Of a stretch of DNA of 64,000 bases, positions 30,995 to 41,019 are shown piece by piece. Within the stretch, counting starts at the first letter, position 1; each line of letters starts with the position of its first letter. Source of the DNA: Diabrotica undecimpunctata (lineage: Eukaryota; Arthropoda; Insecta; Coleoptera; Chrysomelidae); the NCBI RefSeq assembly GCF_040954645.1, contig NC_092804.1:143291108-143355107 (forward strand). The letters run 5' to 3'. The notes beneath the pieces are model-generated. The model saw nothing but the letters and a program-made list of their open reading frames with translations. It did not search any database and had not been told where the DNA came from. The translations under genes were made by a program, and so were the position numbers.

Positions 30995-33546
30995 CGCATC
31001 TTGAAAACAAAAGTGGCACTATACTGAAAACATCAATTTTTAGTTATAGCGACATCTGCATTATTTTTGACTAAACGCTCCTATTGCAGAGACTTCTGTT
31101 CTAATAGCTCGCAGTTTCTCCTAGAAGTCGCTAGTGTCACTTTTGACTTTTAGGTGTTTTGTCAAAGTGGTAATTTAGAAAGTGGCGGTTTGTTGAGGAA
31201 GAAGCACGCCGTGGTAAGTAAAAAAGTGACATTTTTTCTTTAGTGCCGGTTTTCACGTAAATTATATACAGTTATTCCGCCTAGTTGATGAATGAAAAAC
31301 TGACATTTTAAGTATAGTGTCGGTTTTTGAATAAGCTAATTGACTAAGTTCTTATACCAACGAATTAAATAATAGCATTTTTCGTTAAGTGTCATTTTTT
31401 TCTAAGGAGTGGAATAAGATTATACTGTTTTTTGTAACTCGATAAATGTCAAATTTAGTTTAATGTCAGTCTGTTAGTAAAAATAATAGGACAATCATGC
31501 TGTATTTTAATAAATAAAAGACATTTGCAGTTTCTCGTCTTTAGTGGTTTTATAATAATGTAACATAAATAACTGTGATTATTTCTTGAAAAACTACACA
31601 ATTTTAATGTTAAATACACCATCAAAATATTGCTAACTGCATCGACTTTTTTTTGAAGTGGTTATAATCATGGACAATTCACACAGTAGAAGTAGAAAAA
31701 TTTTACAATTAGTAAAAATTGAAGAAAAATGTTGAACTTTAGTTTTTACAGAAACTAAATCCATCCATTTACAAACATCCAGCAACGACTTCGGTTCGTT
31801 TAACAACGAAAACTTACCCAATGATGACAGTGGTGACTTTTCACCCACTTTGGACGATGACAGAACCTACGCACCCCCAAAAAAAGATGCCGCAAATCTA
31901 ACTCTTCATCTTCTTCCAGCTCGTCCTCCTGTTCTACAAGATCTTCTACATGTTCTTCAAGTTCTTCCTCACATTCTTTCACTAAGTGTGTAGCTTACAT
32001 AGATAAAAAAAAATCAGAACTTTCTTGAGAACGAAATAATCACACCTGAAGAAGTAGTAAGTAAAAATAGTGGTGATTTGACGACAATAATAAATGAAAA
32101 TAATTCAAATTCTTTTAACGAGGATTTTAATGAACATGTTGTATCTAACGACATTGGTGATGAGTTGCTAACTATAACAGATAATGAAAATATTCGGATT
32201 GCACATAATAATGTCGTGGAGGATATTCCATCCGCTGTTGGAAATAGGATCGTCAAACCTAGGAAACAAAAAAAAATTAACGATATGCCAAAACTGCCAA
32301 AAAAGTCTTTAAAAGACTCTGGACAAGAATATGTTTCGAGTTCTAGATCAAAAAAAGTGTTCCCAGCTAAAACTATAAAAGGTTCTTGTGAATTAAGTTG
32401 TCGCCTGAAATGCCCAGAAAAAATTAATGAGGAATCAAGAAAACGATTATTCCATGATTACTGGGGAATGGCTTCGCTGATCAGACAAAGAGAATATATC
32501 GCGCGTAATATTTAAGAGATCCATCCAAAGTATCAATACAAGAAAGCAGATTCGACTAAAAAGTTAAAAAGTGCGTTCTATTTTGATGTCAATGGTACTA
32601 GAAGCAAAATATGTACAACATTTTTTTAAAATACATTAAATATAACAGATAGATGTATCAGAACAGTTATTGAGAAGAAAAATAATAATATGACTGGTAT
32701 ACTAGAAGGTCAACAGATAGGTAAACATGAAAAACATCTGAAAGTGCCAATTGACTTGACAGAAGGAGTAAAACGTCACATCAATAGTATACCTTCGAAT
32801 TGAAAGTCATTATTTGCGGAAACAAACAACGAAGGAATATATAGATGGCGGAAAAACCTTAACAGATATTTGTTTTGATTACAAAGAAGAGATAAAAATA
32901 AGCTACAAAACATCTTACTTTGATGATTTTAAAGAGCTTGACTTAAATAAAAGAACCAATAGAAATTGTCCTTCAGAAATCAAACCTCTGTATCAGCGTA
33001 AATTTGATATATCACAGAGAAAGAAAGATGATGTAAGAAGTCTTATTGATGCAGGCTTAATTTCCAATTATTACAAATCCTATTATGAAAGTATGTTTTA
33101 ATAATATTTAAGTTTTTTAATTATTTTAAGTTCGAATAAATGTTAAGTTTCATTAAGTATTATTAATAGTTTGTTTACTTTTACCAAATAAACGATTTTT
33201 CTTTTTAATATGACACAATTTCGTTTTATTTTTCGCTTTTTTTATCATAAGGTAAATATTAACTTGACTTTTTATTCTAATAATCAGAACTTTTATGTAA
33301 AACAAAAGTGGCACTATAAGGAATTTTTTTTAAAGATTTTTTTCTAAATTTGTAGTTACATTATTAACTTGCATTCTTCGGTAGAAACTTACTGTGCTTT
33401 AATCAAACTGTTAAATAATATTGATTGTAGTATTTAATTCGGTTATTTTAGTTCAACATCTATTACAGAACTGTTCGAAAAACTTTAAACGGTCATACTG
33501 AAATATCTAGATTTTGGAATAATGTCACTTTTGTTTTCAAGGTGCG
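30995..33546. mobile_element. 2.55-kb DNA transposon with about 26-bp TIRs and 4-bp target duplication
   Basis: The left end (30995) reads CGCATCTTGAAAACAAAAGT. The right end (to 33546), reverse-complemented, reads CGCACCTTGAAAACAAAAGT. ATAA flanks both sides (30991-30994 and 33547-33550) as a likely 4-bp target duplication. An internal copy of the 'ACAAAAGTGGCACTAT' segment occurs at about 33302, and further short GTG(G/A)CA-type motifs are scattered near the ends. It carries a broken transposase-like gene (31740-33103). A 4-bp duplication would suit Sola-type elements, but the superfamily is not established. Confidence 0.75.
31740..33103 (+). pseudogene. broken transposase-like gene of a multi-copy insect family
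   Basis: Frames follow each other with at least two frameshifts and two stops. There is an acidic/Ser-rich N-terminus near 31820. Next is a Cys-containing block 'CELSCRLKCPEKINEESRKR' with 'YWGMASLIRQREYIARNI' (32390-32515), then 'SAFYFDVNG' and 'IRTVIEKKNNNMTGILEG'. Finally come 'RIESHYLRKQTTKEYIDGGK' (from about 32797) and 'KKDDVRSLIDAGLISNYYK' to a stop at 33099-33101. A large internal deletion follows 'CFDYKE': the catalytic middle of related proteins is missing. I recognise this as an abundant, mostly uncharacterised insect repeat-encoded protein; the name is not known to me. Confidence 0.7.
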
Positions 33547-33681
33547 ATAATTTTTCGTTTTTATCATGGTTTTTCAGAAACATTTAGTCATTTATTAAAT
33601 ATGTTTTGTTTATTCATTTTCACATTTCAAATATAGAATCTTTAAATATTTATTATATTTAATATTAAAAATTTGTTTTAG

Positions 33682-34703
33682 TCGACCGTAGGAATGACTT
33701 TTCTAGTGACATTTTTAACAAAGATGGATGCTTATGTGATAGAAACACCAAGTATTGCGAATGTCCGAATGATTCCAGTAGAAAATTAACCAACATTGAT
33801 GATGACTATAATAACGATAAACAAGATATGGATTCAAAAGCTATAGTAAAGAAATCTATACTAAAACAATGCACTTGTGATAAGGATGGCAATAATTGTA
33901 AATGCGATAAGAGTGAACAGAATTTTTCTTATGATGAGAACGAAGATAATGACGACAAATATGTAAACAAGAAATCAATAAGTCCATCGTGTACGTGCGA
34001 CAAAAATGGAAAAAATTGCAAATGCTATAACGAAAATTCAAACTTCATGTATGACGATAGCGATAATACTGATGAAACTAAATATTTAAGTAAGAAATCC
34101 GTAAAACCATCATGTACTTGCGATAAAAACGGAAAAAATTGTAAATGCAAAAATAACGTAGTAAATACTATACCATCAATTCAAGATGATTATGAAAGTT
34201 ATAATGATTATAAAGAGCCTTTGAACGAGGAAAATGCAAATTGGAATGATCAAGATTTAAATAATTTTAGTTCAAATGAAAAAGTAGCTGAAGGCAATTA
34301 TATTGACTACTCTAATTCTGATGAAATTCAAAAAAGAGCAATCAAGCCTAGAAAATATGTCAATGAAAAATCTTTTCAAAATGGAGAATATCTTATTGAC
34401 TTGGAACCAGAAATGTATAAGCTAGAACCCATTGATTCTTCAAGGACTAAGCGTGATAATTTAAACAATCTGCTATCTGCAGATGGAAATGATTTAGCGA
34501 GAAGACAATTATTTGCAATTAGACAGAGAAGTATGGTACCTCATGCGAGATCTCGAAGGCGAATTTTTAAAGAAGAGAATAACAAGAAACCGAGGGAATT
34601 AATCAATATGTCTCATGAAGATTTATTTGGAGCGCTTCCCCAAAGTTTTGATGGAGAACTTTTAAGATACAAAAGAGTCAGAAGAAGTAAAAAGAAGAAG
34701 TGA
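33682..34703 (+). CDS. exon 5 (terminal) of the 27-kb gene: Cys-motif repeats and basic C-terminus
   Basis: The acceptor AATTTGTTTTAG supplies two bases completing Val, followed by 339 codons and TGA at 34701-34703. The exon starts 'DRRNDFSSDIFNKDGCLCDR'. It carries four CxCD...CxC motifs (described separately), acidic Tyr runs ('NFSYDENED', 'NFMYDDSDN') and Tyr/Asp-rich sequence ('DDYESYNDYKEP'). Further basic sites (IQKR|A, SSRTKR|D) and a very basic end ('LLRYKRVRRSKKKK') follow. The 'RRKR|DLGEY...' of exon 4 and 'TKR|DNLNNLLSADG' here could bound released fragments (inference). No frame disruption over 1 kb, in a window otherwise full of broken genes, argues for selection. Confidence 0.82.
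33729..34148 (+). repeat. four CxCD-x(5)-CxC motifs, three within a degenerate repeat of about 40 aa
   Basis: Motif 1 'CLCDRNTKYCEC' (33729-33764), motif 2 'CTCDKDGNNCKC' (33870-33905), motif 3 'CTCDKNGKNCKC' (33990-34025), motif 4 'CTCDKNGKNCKC' (34113-34148). Spacing between Cys starts is 47, 40 and 41 residues. Units 2-4 each start with KKS and keep a Pro/Lys residue before the first Cys. Units 2 and 3 end with an acidic Phe-x-Tyr patch and KY(V/L)xKK. Each motif supplies four Cys in two CxC pairs, which could form two disulfides or bind a metal; which is unknown. Confidence 0.9.
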
Positions 34704-34921
34704 ATATAATTTATATATTAGATTGGCTTTTAATCTTTCACATATTTCATCGCTGTGTATATGAGTTTGGGATGAAGGATATCTAATAGGATCTAAACTC
34801 AGATATTAGAATATGAAACAGTTTTTCATAAAAATATTACATGATGAACTATTCTAATAATGTGCTAGACTGTACTATATACGAAATTCTATACTGAATC
34901 ATGTGTAAAACTGTTTTACTA

Positions 34922-34965
34922 AATAAATGTTTATTGTATTTTATATTTCATTTTCATTTAATAAA
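34922..34965 (+). terminator. polyadenylation signals of the 27-kb gene
   Basis: AATAAA occurs at 34922-34927 and 34960-34965, 219 and 257 bp after the stop codon. The intervening 3' UTR is AT-rich with no repeats. The LINE at 35058 begins about 90 bp further on in the opposite orientation. Confidence 0.5.
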
Positions 34966-35057
34966 AAGTGTTATAGTGAAGTCGTTTTACCCTGTCGTAT
35001 TTCGGATTAACGCCCGAAAAATAATTTATGACTCTAGTTACAGCCACTCTGTTATTC

Positions 35058-37357
35058 TTCTTCTTCATGTGCCTTGTCCGTTCCGAACGTTGGCAATCAA
35101 CATGGCTATTCTGACTTTGTTTACGGCAGATCTGAATAGTTCAGCAGATGACAATCCGAACCATTGCCGCAAGTTTTGGAGCCACGAATGTCTTCTCCTC
35201 CCTGGACCCCTTCTGCTGTCTATTTTCCCTTGAATGATCAGTTGTAGTACTCTATATTTATTATGTCTCATAACGTGACCCAAGTATTCCAACTTTCTTT
35301 TCTTTATACTTATTCCTACCTCTCTCTCTTTACCTATCCGGCATAGTACCTCTTCGTTGGTCACGTGCTCAGTCCAGGATATACGTAATATACGTCGGTA
35401 AGCCCACATTTCGAAGGCCTCTACTTTTTTCATCATTGTTGCGGTCATTGTCCACGCCTCCATTCCATATAACAAAACCGGGAATACATAACATTTCAGA
35501 AGTCGAATTTTGAGAGGTAGGGTGAGGCTTTTAGAGGTGAAAATTTGCTTCATGCTAGTGAACGATGCTCTTGCCTTTTCTACTCTTATACGTATTTCCT
35601 TTGCTTGATCCCAATTTGAGTTAACTGTTGTTCCCAAGTAGATGTACGAATCCACGTGTTCAATTCTTTCATTGTCTAATATCAGTTGCTGTGGTGGTTG
35701 TTGGGTTTTGCTTACTAACATCCATTTGGTTTTTGTGATATTTAGTCTGAGTCCGTATTGTGCACTTGTTTTTTGTATCTTACTCATTAGGCAACTCAGT
35801 TCCTCCATGCTACTTGCTAGTATCACAGTGTCATCAGCATACCTTATGTTATTAATTATTTCTCCATTTATCTTTATGCCTTCTGTGCTTTCCTCCAGCG
35901 CTTTTTTAAATACTTCTTCTGAGTATATATTAAAGATAATGGGAGACAAGATACAGCCCTGTCGTACACCTTTCTTGATCTCAATTTTATTGGTCAATGT
36001 AGATCCTACTTTCACTTTAGCTGTTTGGCCCCAATAGAGACTCGCTATTGTTCGAATGTCTCTGTAGTCGACTCCGATCTTATGGAGAACTTCAATTATC
36101 TTTTCGTGCTTTACGTTATCGAATGCTTTTGCGTAGTCTATAAAGCATATGTACACGTCTTTGTTCATATCTCTGCAGCGCTGGATGAGTACCTGTAGAC
36201 TAAAAAGTGCTTCTCTTGTCCCAAGAGAATTCCGAAACCCAAACTGCGAATCTCCAATGTTATCCTCGCATTTTTTGCTTATTCTGTTGTAAATAACCTT
36301 GGTGTATGCCTTCGAAATGTGGTTAATTAGACTTATCATCCGATGTTGATCACAAGACTTTGCTTTTGGTTTTTTCGGTATGGCAACAAAAGTTGACTCT
36401 AGCCAGTCTTCAGGAAACTCCCCGCTGTTATAAATATTGTTAAAGAGTCTGACGAGTGAGTCTAGAAATTGACTGTTTGTTTCGCACAACATTTTCAATA
36501 CTTCCCCGTATACGTTATCGTTGCCTGGTCTTTTGTTATTTTTAAGACCCTTTATAGCATTCTCCACTTCTGATTTTAGAATAGAAGGGCCAGTATCATC
36601 ATTGCTCAGTGTATACCCACTAGGACGGTCATCATTAAACAGTTGTTCCACATAAGTTTCCCAGATTCTAACTATTTTGTCGGGGTCTAGTTGTAGATTT
36701 CCATTATCATCGCATAGCCCTTTCGATAAAATATTGTAGTTTTTCTTTGTTGTGAGTTCCTTTATCTTCTTATGCATATTGTGATAGTCGTATACCTTTT
36801 CGCACTGTTCGATTTCTTCGCATCTGTCCGAAAACCATTTCTCTTTAGTTTTTCTTATCTCAGCTCTAATTCGTCTATGGGTTTCGCGGTATTTGGCAGT
36901 ATCTTTAGTTTTATATATCCGTCTCTCTTCCATCATGTCAAGGATTTCTGCAGTCATCCAGTCTTTCTTTTTTCTCTTATCAGGTAGTAAAAACTTAGTG
37001 CTTGAAGTCCTAATCTCTTCTTTAATTTCTCTCCACTTTTCCAGCGGTTCATTGTTATTTTTAAGGATTTTTGATATTTCGGTATTTAAATTCTCCTGCA
37101 TCTGTTGTTTAATATTATTGTTGGAAAGCTTCCTAATATCTAGCGTTTCGGGTCTGTTCTTTACATTTGTCTTTTTTAACTTTACTTCAAACTTACATAC
37201 CACCGGATTGTGGTCTGATGCTACGTCCGCACCCGGGTAAGTTTTTACGGCTTTGATGGAGTTTCTAAACCTGATTGGTGCAGCGATATAATCTACTTGA
37301 TTTCTGATTATTTTACCAGGTGAGTCTGCCGGTGATTTCCAGGTATAGAGTCTACGG
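35058..37357 (-). mobile_element. RTE-like LINE, 5'-truncated, with one long intact frame
   Basis: From about 37357 to the stop near 35065 the minus strand is open without interruption (about 760 codons). It begins in the end of an APE endonuclease ('VDYIAAPIRF', then 'GADVASDHNPVVCKFEVK' with the catalytic SDH). A linker ('KDWMTAEILDMMEERRIYKT') is followed by RT blocks 'STFVAIPKKPKAKSCDQHRM', 'SQFGFRNSLGTREALFSLQV', 'VYICFIDYAKAFDNVKHEK', 'IEIKKGVRQGCILSPIIFN' and 'NNIRYADDTVILAS' (active-site YADD). The C-terminus is 'YLGHVMRHNKYRVL' and 'RRGPGRRRHSWLQNLRQWFG'. The 3' end is GAA-rich. The intact frame suggests a recent insertion. The 5' end stops at a perfect inverted duplication (37340-37385). 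Related to 7943-10804 and 13456-14470. Confidence 0.9.
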
Positions 37358-37385
37358 TGCGGGAGCTCCGTAGACTCTATACCTG
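37340..37385. repeat. perfect inverted repeat, 18-bp arms, 10-nt loop, at a LINE 5' junction
   Basis: The left arm 37340-37357 (CAGGTATAGAGTCTACGG) is LINE endonuclease sequence ('RRLYTW' on the minus strand). The right arm 37368-37385 is its exact reverse complement after a 10-nt loop. The LINE 5' end has therefore been copied in inverted orientation. Confidence 0.95.
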
Positions 37386-37754
37386 TTATGCTTTCCCTTT
37401 TCTACCTGCTTTGTGGTACCGAACCTCCTACTGGTCGGCTGTACTTGAGGATAAATCAGCGCTACCAAAACAATTTTTTTATAAATCGTGATCGTAATCG
37501 TTAAAAAATAAAGGACAGAGAACTTTGTGATATGAGTTTGACCAGTTTATCAAAAGTATTAAGGTTGATCTTCACCCTCGATTAATTTGTTTCTGATCCT
37601 AGAGATGGCTCTACTGCGTCATACTACTCTGGTAATTTTTTTAACATAATCGTAGATTTCTACATGATGACTCTGTAATATTTCCAAACCCTAACATAAA
37701 TTGCAGTTTTTTATCATTATATCAATTGGCTGAGTTGCCAAGTTGTGCGAGCTG

Positions 37755-38630
37755 TCCAATGTTGTTGGAAAAAGGTAGAAATTTATAAGAAACTATTTAA
37801 AAAACAAGAATTCCGAATTTGCCAGACAATTTGTGTTTCTTAACGAAACATGGATTTTTGCGAAAGGAAATAATACCAAATCATCCTGGCAAGATGATTC
37901 TACCAAATTCTTTTCGAGTACTAGTGCGAGTCATGGCAAAAGATATATTATATTGCATGCACGAAATACGGAAGGTTTTATACCCAATGCTAGTCTTATA
38001 TTTTCTTCGACAAAAAAACTGATGATTACCACGGAGATATGGACGCCGATATTTTTGAACATTGGTTTTAGGAAAAATTATTAAAAAATCTGGAAAATCC
38101 GTCATTAATAGTCTTAGACAATGCTTCGTATCACATCAGAGAGAAGGAAAAGTTTCCCACAAGCAGCTGGAAAAAAGAAGACTTAAGAAAGTGGCTGTCG
38201 GAGAAAAATATAGAACACGAACATCTAGTTTTAAAAGCTGAATTATTAAATAAGTGCAAAGAACACATTACTGAGAAAAAATTTGTCGTTGACCAAATGG
38301 CACTAAAATATGGTCATGAGGTCCTAAGACTACCACCATATCACTGCCAGTACAATCCAACTGAATTGGTGTGGGGCATCACTAAAAACTACTATGATAA
38401 ACATGCATGTAAGACCACCGACGAAGCCAGCGTTTTACAACTCTGGCAAGATGCACTAAACCAAGTCCATGAGGAACAATGGCGGAAATGTATGAGCATA
38501 CTGAAAAAAAATTTTAGAGTCATATGAAATAGAACAAGTTATTGATGAAGTAAGACCTTTAATTATTCGTAATGATGAAGATTCAGATGAATCGGATAGC
38601 GAGTCAGATAGTAATGATACCTGTCCATAG
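37755..38630 (+). pseudogene. relic of a DD81/82E transposase related to the intact one at 1871-3226
   Basis: The plus strand encodes 'FVFLNETWIFAKGNNTKSSW' (37833; the catalytic Asp of LDETW is changed to Asn). After a frameshift near 38020 and a TAG near 38069 come 'LIVLDNASYHIREKEKF' (38105) and 'RLPPYHCQYNPTELVWG' (38328-38378). After another frameshift near 38510 the frame ends 'NDEDSDESDSESDSNDTCP' at a TAG (38628). I count 81 residues between the second Asp and the Glu. The acidic tail resembles that of the intact copy, but the sequences are clearly different lineages. No TIRs were identified. Confidence 0.8.
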
Positions 38631-38689
38631 ATTAAGACGTAGATAGAAAAATTAACACAAAAGGGTACCAACCACCAAAAAAAAACAAA

Positions 38690-39135
38690 ACAAAAATAAA
38701 ACAAAAATCGCATTCAGGAGAGAGCCGGAGGCACGCCGCACGACGCTCTTGAATGCAAGCACCAAAAAAATTAGATTAGCAAGTAAGGTAGATTAAGGAC
38801 ATGACTGGACGATTGACTGGGTATTAGACGACGGATGAAAGGATTCGATGCTTGCTCGCTCTCGACTGCACTTGGTGCAGAAAAGGGAAAGCAAGTATCG
38901 GCATACACAACCATCATTAGATCGCCGAACAATTGCTTTGACCGGTAGTGATAAAGCCAAATGGGCTAACCTACCTTTTAAATGTAAATACAAGGAAATC
39001 TCCCATTGCCTGACGGGACATACCACGAAATAGTCGAGACCTGGCTCCAAAGACCAGGGGGCGGAGGAAAGCCGGGACTGGTTGTACAGCAGGAGGACAA
39101 CCTATCTCGGTGGGTTTGGGAAGGTGTGTGTGGGA
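38690..39135. other. GC-richer unassigned segment
   Basis: Noticeably less AT-rich than its surroundings, with 'GGAGGCACGCCGCACGACGC' near 38727 and 'CCAGGGGGCGGAGGAAAGCC' near 39053. Open minus-strand frames (38793-39050 and 38971-39231) overlap and look coincidental. It could be the body of a SINE or other short element (a B-box-like GGATTCGATGC lies near 38841), but no clear A-box, tail or second copy was seen. Confidence 0.35.
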
Positions 39136-39289
39136 AGTAGGAATAAGTCTTTGTTTTATATAGATATATATTTTTATAGATATATTTATAAAATATATAA
39201 AAATAAAAATATAATACAAAATTTTGAACACCCAGTATTAACATTGGTAAATTTTTTTATGCTTAAATAAAAATAGAGTTTAGTACACG

Positions 39290-40280
39290 CTGAAAAAGAA
39301 TTTTTGTTTTTTCAGCATAAATATTAACCACAATATTAATTTTTGAAGTTGCATGTGCAGTATGAAAAATTTTTCAAAAACTTTAAATATCTCAAAAACG
39401 GCTATTTTTTCGAGAATGGTATCCCAATAAAAATCGATCCAGAATTTTACGTAGATTCTAAAAAAAATAACAAATAGCACAGTTTCTATTTAAAATAAGA
39501 AACTTAATGGCAACTTCCGGTACAACCGGAAGTGCTAGAAGAATGCAAATATTTAAAAAATGAAGAATGCTTTTCATAACCCATTATTCCAAGTTTGCAG
39601 AAACCAGTGACGACCAGAACTTTTAAAACTTTTAACCAACATGTTGCGTGAATGACCCTGTATATTTCATACTCAATGTTTATCAATTTACATTATGATA
39701 TTCAATTATTATAAAACATAATACAAAGTTATTTTATTAAAAAAATCCCTAATGTCGTATTATAAAATTAAGAAAACCGTACATTTTTAATTTGAGAACC
39801 GCTGACTACCTGAGGCAAATCTGAACAGACACTTTTATTACTTATGCGACAGGCTAAAACGATCCTACTATAGTATAATAAACATCTTATTAATCTCTCA
39901 TATCTTTGTACCTGAACATGACTTAATCGTGCTAAACACATTTTACAAACTACACCTAGACGCCTATATACGTGGAAATCACCTAGAGACAACGGAGAAT
40001 ACATTATTATATATAAGAAAAAAAATAGACTAGGGGATCCCAAATTAAGGGGCCCCAAATTAAATTTAGGTAGTTTTTATAAAATTCTAAATTAACCATG
40101 ATGTTTAGAAAATTAAAACAAACCACTGTAACATCTGACTTTACACATAAATTTGAAATCGAATGCTTGAAATAATGGAATGTGAGCGGTTTAATGTGGC
40201 AATAGCGCGCATTTGACAACCGAGCGTTTCCCAGCAGTGCCTTCCTTTGCAGAGAACAGCAAAAGCAAAATGAACTAAGC
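39290..40280. other. AT-rich stretch with a short palindrome and CACCC-type motifs
   Basis: ACTTCCGGT-ACA-ACCGGAAGT (39513-39533) is a 9-bp-arm palindrome, and GACCCTGTATA occurs near 39652. 'ATCTCAAAAAC' near 39388 resembles sequence at 45249. These look like pieces of dispersed non-coding repeats; no coding sequence was recognised. Confidence 0.4.
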
Positions 40281-40284
40281 GTGG

Positions 40285-40915
40285 CCTTTAAAAAACATTG
40301 TACCCAAGTAATATTGGCATATTTGTCAGACATCTTTGACTCGTTGAACAGCCTTAACCTAAAAGGCAGGGTGGAGACTCAAATATAGTTACTCATCGTG
40401 ATGCGATCAAGATGTATATTGAGAAATTGCAACTTTGGAGGCGTAAAATATCAGCAAACCCCTGCAATTATTCGACTTTCTCTAAAGTAGAATCAATTTA
40501 TGAAGGATCAAGTTTGAAAATCCAAATATCAAACCATTTGAAGAGCCTAATTGAAGAGTTCCAGAAATGTTTCCCAAACACTTGTGACGATAGTATCAAA
40601 ATAGTATTTTCAGAATGTCAATTGACCCATTCCATGTCAACATCGACTTCCTGCCTGAATTACTTCAAGAAGATGCTTTGCAAATAAAACATGATTCCTC
40701 AGCCAAATACAACTTTGATATAATGGACAAACCTTCATTTTCGTTAAATGTATCCTAGCGTATCTCTTTGTTTATATTTCATTTTTTCAAGAACCTATTA
40801 GTGCGAAAAAGCATTTTCAATACTTGTGGCAATTAAAACAAAGTATCTGAATAAACTTGATGCTGCTAGTGACTTGCGTTGTGCACAAAACTCAGCCTCG
40901 AATAGGCATAATAGT
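40285..40915 (+). pseudogene. hAT-family transposase relic (ZBED5/SCAND3-like C-terminal half)
   Basis: Broken plus-strand frames give 'FKKHCTQVILAYLSDIFDSL' (40290), 'MYIEKLQLWRRKISANPCNY' (40412) and 'LKSLIEEFQKCFPN'. Next come 'FLPELLQEDALQIKHDSSAK' (about 40650) and 'FSILVAIKTKYLNKLDAASD' (about 40812), the last block resembling the hAT C-terminal dimerisation region. Frameshifts after 'GRVETQI', near 40635 and near 40790 show it is dead. The N-terminal zinc finger and ends are missing. Family assignment is from remembered motif patterns. Confidence 0.65.
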
Positions 40916-41019
40916 AAAGAAAATGCAAGCTTATCCATCTCACTAACCAACCCAATCTATATTTCTTTTATTAATAATTTTTGTATTATTTATATCAAAA
41001 CTGATATTATTGTATCTTA

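Larger units (their letters stand above)
7347..34703 (+). other. 27-kb five-exon gene for a putative secreted, multi-basic-site, Cys-repeat protein (gene span)
   Basis: Exons 7347-7435 (proposed), 16320-16518, 20553-21127, 25391-25875 and 33682-34703 join with consistent phases (2, 0, 2, 1) to a frame of 790 codons including the stop. Donors are GTACGG, GTAATT, GTATGT and GTAAGT; all acceptors end in TAG. Introns of about 8.9, 4.0, 4.3 and 7.8 kb are filled with mobile elements. I do not recognise the family. Deduced features are a Leu-rich N-terminus, a long polar middle, a coiled coil (about residues 317-358), furin-like sites (RKKR390, RRKR425, TKR707), acidic Tyr patches, and four CxCD...CxC motifs (466-605), all visible in sequence. 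Secretion and processing are inferred. Exons 2-5 are strong; exon 1 is less certain. Confidence 0.75.

Noticed and set aside
31800..31982. Minus-strand Glu-rich open frame
   Set aside because: Shadow of the Ser-rich segment in the plus-strand transposase-like relic.
32014..32256. Minus-strand open frame opposite the transposase-like relic
   Set aside because: The plus strand carries the recognisable protein family; this is its antisense shadow.
38793..39244. Overlapping minus-strand frames rich in Pro/Arg
   Set aside because: Several frames of the same GC-richer block are open at once, which suggests composition rather than coding.
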